This document shows, piece after piece, positions 7,358 through 8,757 of a stretch of 8,757 nt of DNA (the first letter of the stretch is position 1; every line of letters begins with the position of its first letter). The stretch comes from CAWATG01 sp963785035 (GTDB taxonomy: Bacteria > Actinomycetota > Acidimicrobiia > IMCC26256 > CAWATG01). Position numbers and translations under genes: made by a program. The notes beneath the pieces are model-generated. The model did not search any database. It saw only the letters and a program-made list of their open reading frames with translations, and was not told the DNA's origin. The stretch covers positions 1 to 8,757 of the forward strand of contig CAWATG010000012.1 in NCBI GenBank assembly GCA_963785035.1. The letters run 5' to 3'.

Positions 7358-7415
7358 ACGCCGACCGATCACTCACGCGGGAACGGGTTGTTCCGGGCGG
7401 TGCCTTTGGGTGCGC

Positions 7416-8294
7416 TCATCTGCCGAGCTGTGCGACGGCGGGGATGATGTGTGTCCCGAGCGATTCGGTGAACTCGATGGGATCGCCAACCGGCATCACC
7501 TCCACGAGGTCGACGCCGATCTCGGCATAGTCGGCCATTTGTGCAACGAAGCCGTCGGCATCGTCTAGCGGGTTGCCCATGGCGAGAATGGTTGTGCGGA
7601 TCGTCGCCGGGTCGCGGCCGTCGTCTTCGCAGTGCCGCGCGAGCACTTCGAGCTTGTGTGCGACCTCGGTTGGCGCGGAGGCGAAGAGGTTGCACGCGTC
7701 CGCGTACCGGGCGACGAGCCGGAACGTCTTGCGCTCGCCGCCACCGCCGATCGAGGATCCGTGGGCGTGGCGCACTCGACGGGCGTGGCCTGCAGATTGT
7801 CTCGGGCGAGCTGATAATGGCGACCCGCGGAACGGGCCGTCGTCGTCGCTCCACATCTGCAGACAGATCTGGAGGGTCTCCTCGAGCTGCTCGAACCGCT
7901 CGGCGACGGGCTGGGAACGACACACCGAGGCCGCGGTGCTCGCGCTCGATACCAGGCGGCGCCGATGCCCAGCTCCGCACGACCGCCCGACGAGCGACGT
8001 CGAGTGTCGTGACGGTCTTCGCGCAAGCAGGCCAGGGTGTCGATAGGTCACCCCGTGACGAGCAGACGCAGGATCTCGACTGCTCGGTGCAGCCGGCGAC
8101 GAACCCGAGCGAGGTGTAACCCTCGAGCATCGGATCCTCAGCCGGTGGCCATCATCTCCATCTGGAACCAGTGGTCCATGAGCGTGAAGGTCGAGACGCC
8201 GACGTCCTCGGCGACGCGGGCGGTAGCAGCGAGCGCGGGCCCGAGAGACTTGGTTCCCTGGCAGCGTGAGTTGGCGAAGTGGATTCGATTTCAT
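7416..8294 (-). CDS. F420-dependent luciferase-like oxidoreductase, Rv1855c-like (frame broken many times)
   Basis: Reads as a full-length luciferase-fold oxidoreductase of about 293-298 residues once frames are joined, and resembles the group named after M. tuberculosis Rv1855c (probable F420-dependent enzymes). Typical segments appear in order: IHFANSRCQGT, MDHWFQMEMMAT, EDPMLEGYTSLGF, VTYRHPGLLA, KTVTTLDV, GGRAELGIGAAWY, EREHRGLGV, PVAERFEQLEETLQICLQMW, HYQLA, PRPRIL, IGGGGERKTFRLVARYADAC, and an intact C-terminal third ending AQLGR. ATG 8294 is preceded by GAGAAGGA (8307-8300) with 5 nt spacing. The frame changes near 8285, 8140, 8079, 8051, 8020, 7994, 7948, 7911, 7826, 7804 and 7752. 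From 7751 to the stop it is clean. As written it cannot give a full-length protein. Either the sequence is erroneous or, less likely, this is a very young pseudogene. It lies 95 nt upstream of the second hydrolase. Confidence 0.82.
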   Translation of the reverse strand: MKSNPLRQLTLPGNQVSRARARCYRPRRRGRRRLDLHAHGPLVPDGDDGHRLRIRCSRVTPRSGSSPAAPSSRDPASARHGVTYRHPGLLARRPSRHSTSLVGRSCGAGHRRRLVSSASTAASVCRSQPVAERFEQLEETLQICLQMWSDDDGPFRGSPLSARPRQSAGHARRVRHAHGSSIGGGGERKTFRLVARYADACNLFASAPTEVAHKLEVLARHCEDDGRDPATIRTTILAMGNPLDDADGFVAQMADYAEIGVDLVEVMPVGDPIEFTESLGTHIIPAVAQLGR

Positions 8295-8299
8295 GGGCG

Positions 8300-8307
8300 T
8301 CCTTCTC
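8300..8307 (-). promoter_or_regulatory. ribosome binding site of the F420-type oxidoreductase
   Basis: GAGAAGGA on the minus strand, 5 nt (CGCCC) before ATG 8294. It supports this start even though the frame breaks within the first four codons. Confidence 0.5.
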
Positions 8308-8444
8308 ATCGATCGAGTGCGTGGGTACGCGGGGATTCCGTCTGGTCGTCAGTGACGAGACGCGTGGAGGTTCACAGTCCGCGGTCGGCGCAGGCCGTAC
8401 GCCGAGGGCGTTGGGGCCTCGACGTTGAGCGGGGGGAGAGCTTC

Positions 8445-8757
8445 ATGGTGGCGAGACGAGAACGACGGCAAGTACAGGTCGTGAACAGAATCCGCGAATA
8501 GGATCGGCGCTGGTGCGATCGCCTTGCTCGTGGGCATCGTGGTGCTGCTGGTCTTTCATCTCGAAAAGGGCCAGAAGGTCAGTCTTCTACCTTCCTGCTT
8601 CTGGATGTTGACCTGTGCCACTGTGGGCGTCGGCAGCAGCCTGTTGCGGCTGTCCTTCGTTGGTGTGGGAGGGCGTGGGCGGGGTCGCTGTTATCGGCGT
8701 CGTGGTCAGTGCCGCGAGAAGATGAGGACGAGATGGAGATTCCCGACGTGTTCTCCT
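8445..8757 (+). CDS. small membrane protein, partial at the window edge (frame unstable)
   Basis: ATG 8445 is preceded by a G-rich ribosome site (GGGGGGAG, 8431-8438; 6 nt spacing). The first 18 codons give a basic start (MVARRERR) that ends at TAG 8499. In the next frame, from about 8503, a clear transmembrane segment follows (GAIALLVGIVVLLVF, 8512-8556), then EKGQK and a second hydrophobic stretch (about 8596-8658). A third frame gives another hydrophobic run (VAVIGVVVS, 8684-8710), and a fourth piece from 8718 reads EDEDEMEIPDVF, open to the edge. Joined, this would be a positive-inside N-terminus, two or three helices and an acidic tail. The joins near 8498, 8674 and 8717 are my inference from hydropathy, not from homology. 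I do not recognise the family. Confidence 0.42.

Noticed and set aside
6649..7530. Long plus-strand open frame of 293 codons
   Set aside because: It is antisense to the intact second hydrolase, has no family-like segments or ribosome site, and is an expected by-product of GC-rich codon use.
7416..8294. Programmed ribosomal frameshifting as an explanation for the broken oxidoreductase
   Set aside because: Eleven changes in both directions without slippery heptamers or consistent downstream structures cannot be programmed recoding; similar breaks occur in unrelated genes nearby.

Overview
The window reads as chromosomal, GC-rich (by eye a little over 60%) bacterial DNA made of ordinary metabolic genes. 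The protein families and the promoter style suggest an actinobacterium, possibly of the class Acidimicrobiia. They include an F420-type luciferase-like oxidoreductase of the Rv1855c kind, a Baeyer-Villiger-like flavin monooxygenase, and one leaderless start 7 nt after a TANNNT -10 box. This is inference from sequence style; there is no rRNA or other marker. I see no tRNA, rRNA, CRISPR array, transposase or phage gene.

Layout from left to right: a small unknown ORF (1-180, minus); a patatin-like phospholipase (256-1292, plus); a threonine dehydratase with a C-terminal ACT domain (1337-2545, plus); a 130-residue protein I do not recognise (2729-3121, plus); a flavin monooxygenase (3149-4640, minus); a dienelactone hydrolase family protein (4812-5546, minus); a YhbW-like luciferase-family oxidoreductase (5644-6641, plus); a second dienelactone hydrolase family protein (6622-7320, minus), overlapping the previous gene tail to tail; an F420-type luciferase-like oxidoreductase (7416-8294, minus); and the start of a small membrane protein that runs off the right edge (8445-8757, plus).

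The dominant feature is broken reading frames. Five of the seven recognisable enzymes carry frame changes while the encoded residues on each side stay family-typical. I count 18 frame changes in recognised genes and about 3 more in the edge membrane gene. They are densest at the two ends (11 within 7416-8294), and the 4.8-7.3 kb middle is nearly clean. Premature stops come only from the shifts, and several shift sites are homopolymer or dinucleotide runs. The simplest reading is an unpolished, low-coverage long-read contig, perhaps 8757 nt in full, rather than many pseudogenes. Coordinates below describe the repaired genes.

Functionally, the right two thirds alternates flavin/F420 oxidoreductases with small Cys-type alpha/beta hydrolases. 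A Baeyer-Villiger enzyme makes esters or lactones from ketones, and a dienelactone hydrolase family enzyme can open such products. A small ketone or hydrocarbon catabolic neighbourhood is therefore plausible, but the genes lie on both strands with separate promoters and do not form one operon. I found no convincing evidence of a novel defence, mobile or regulatory system.
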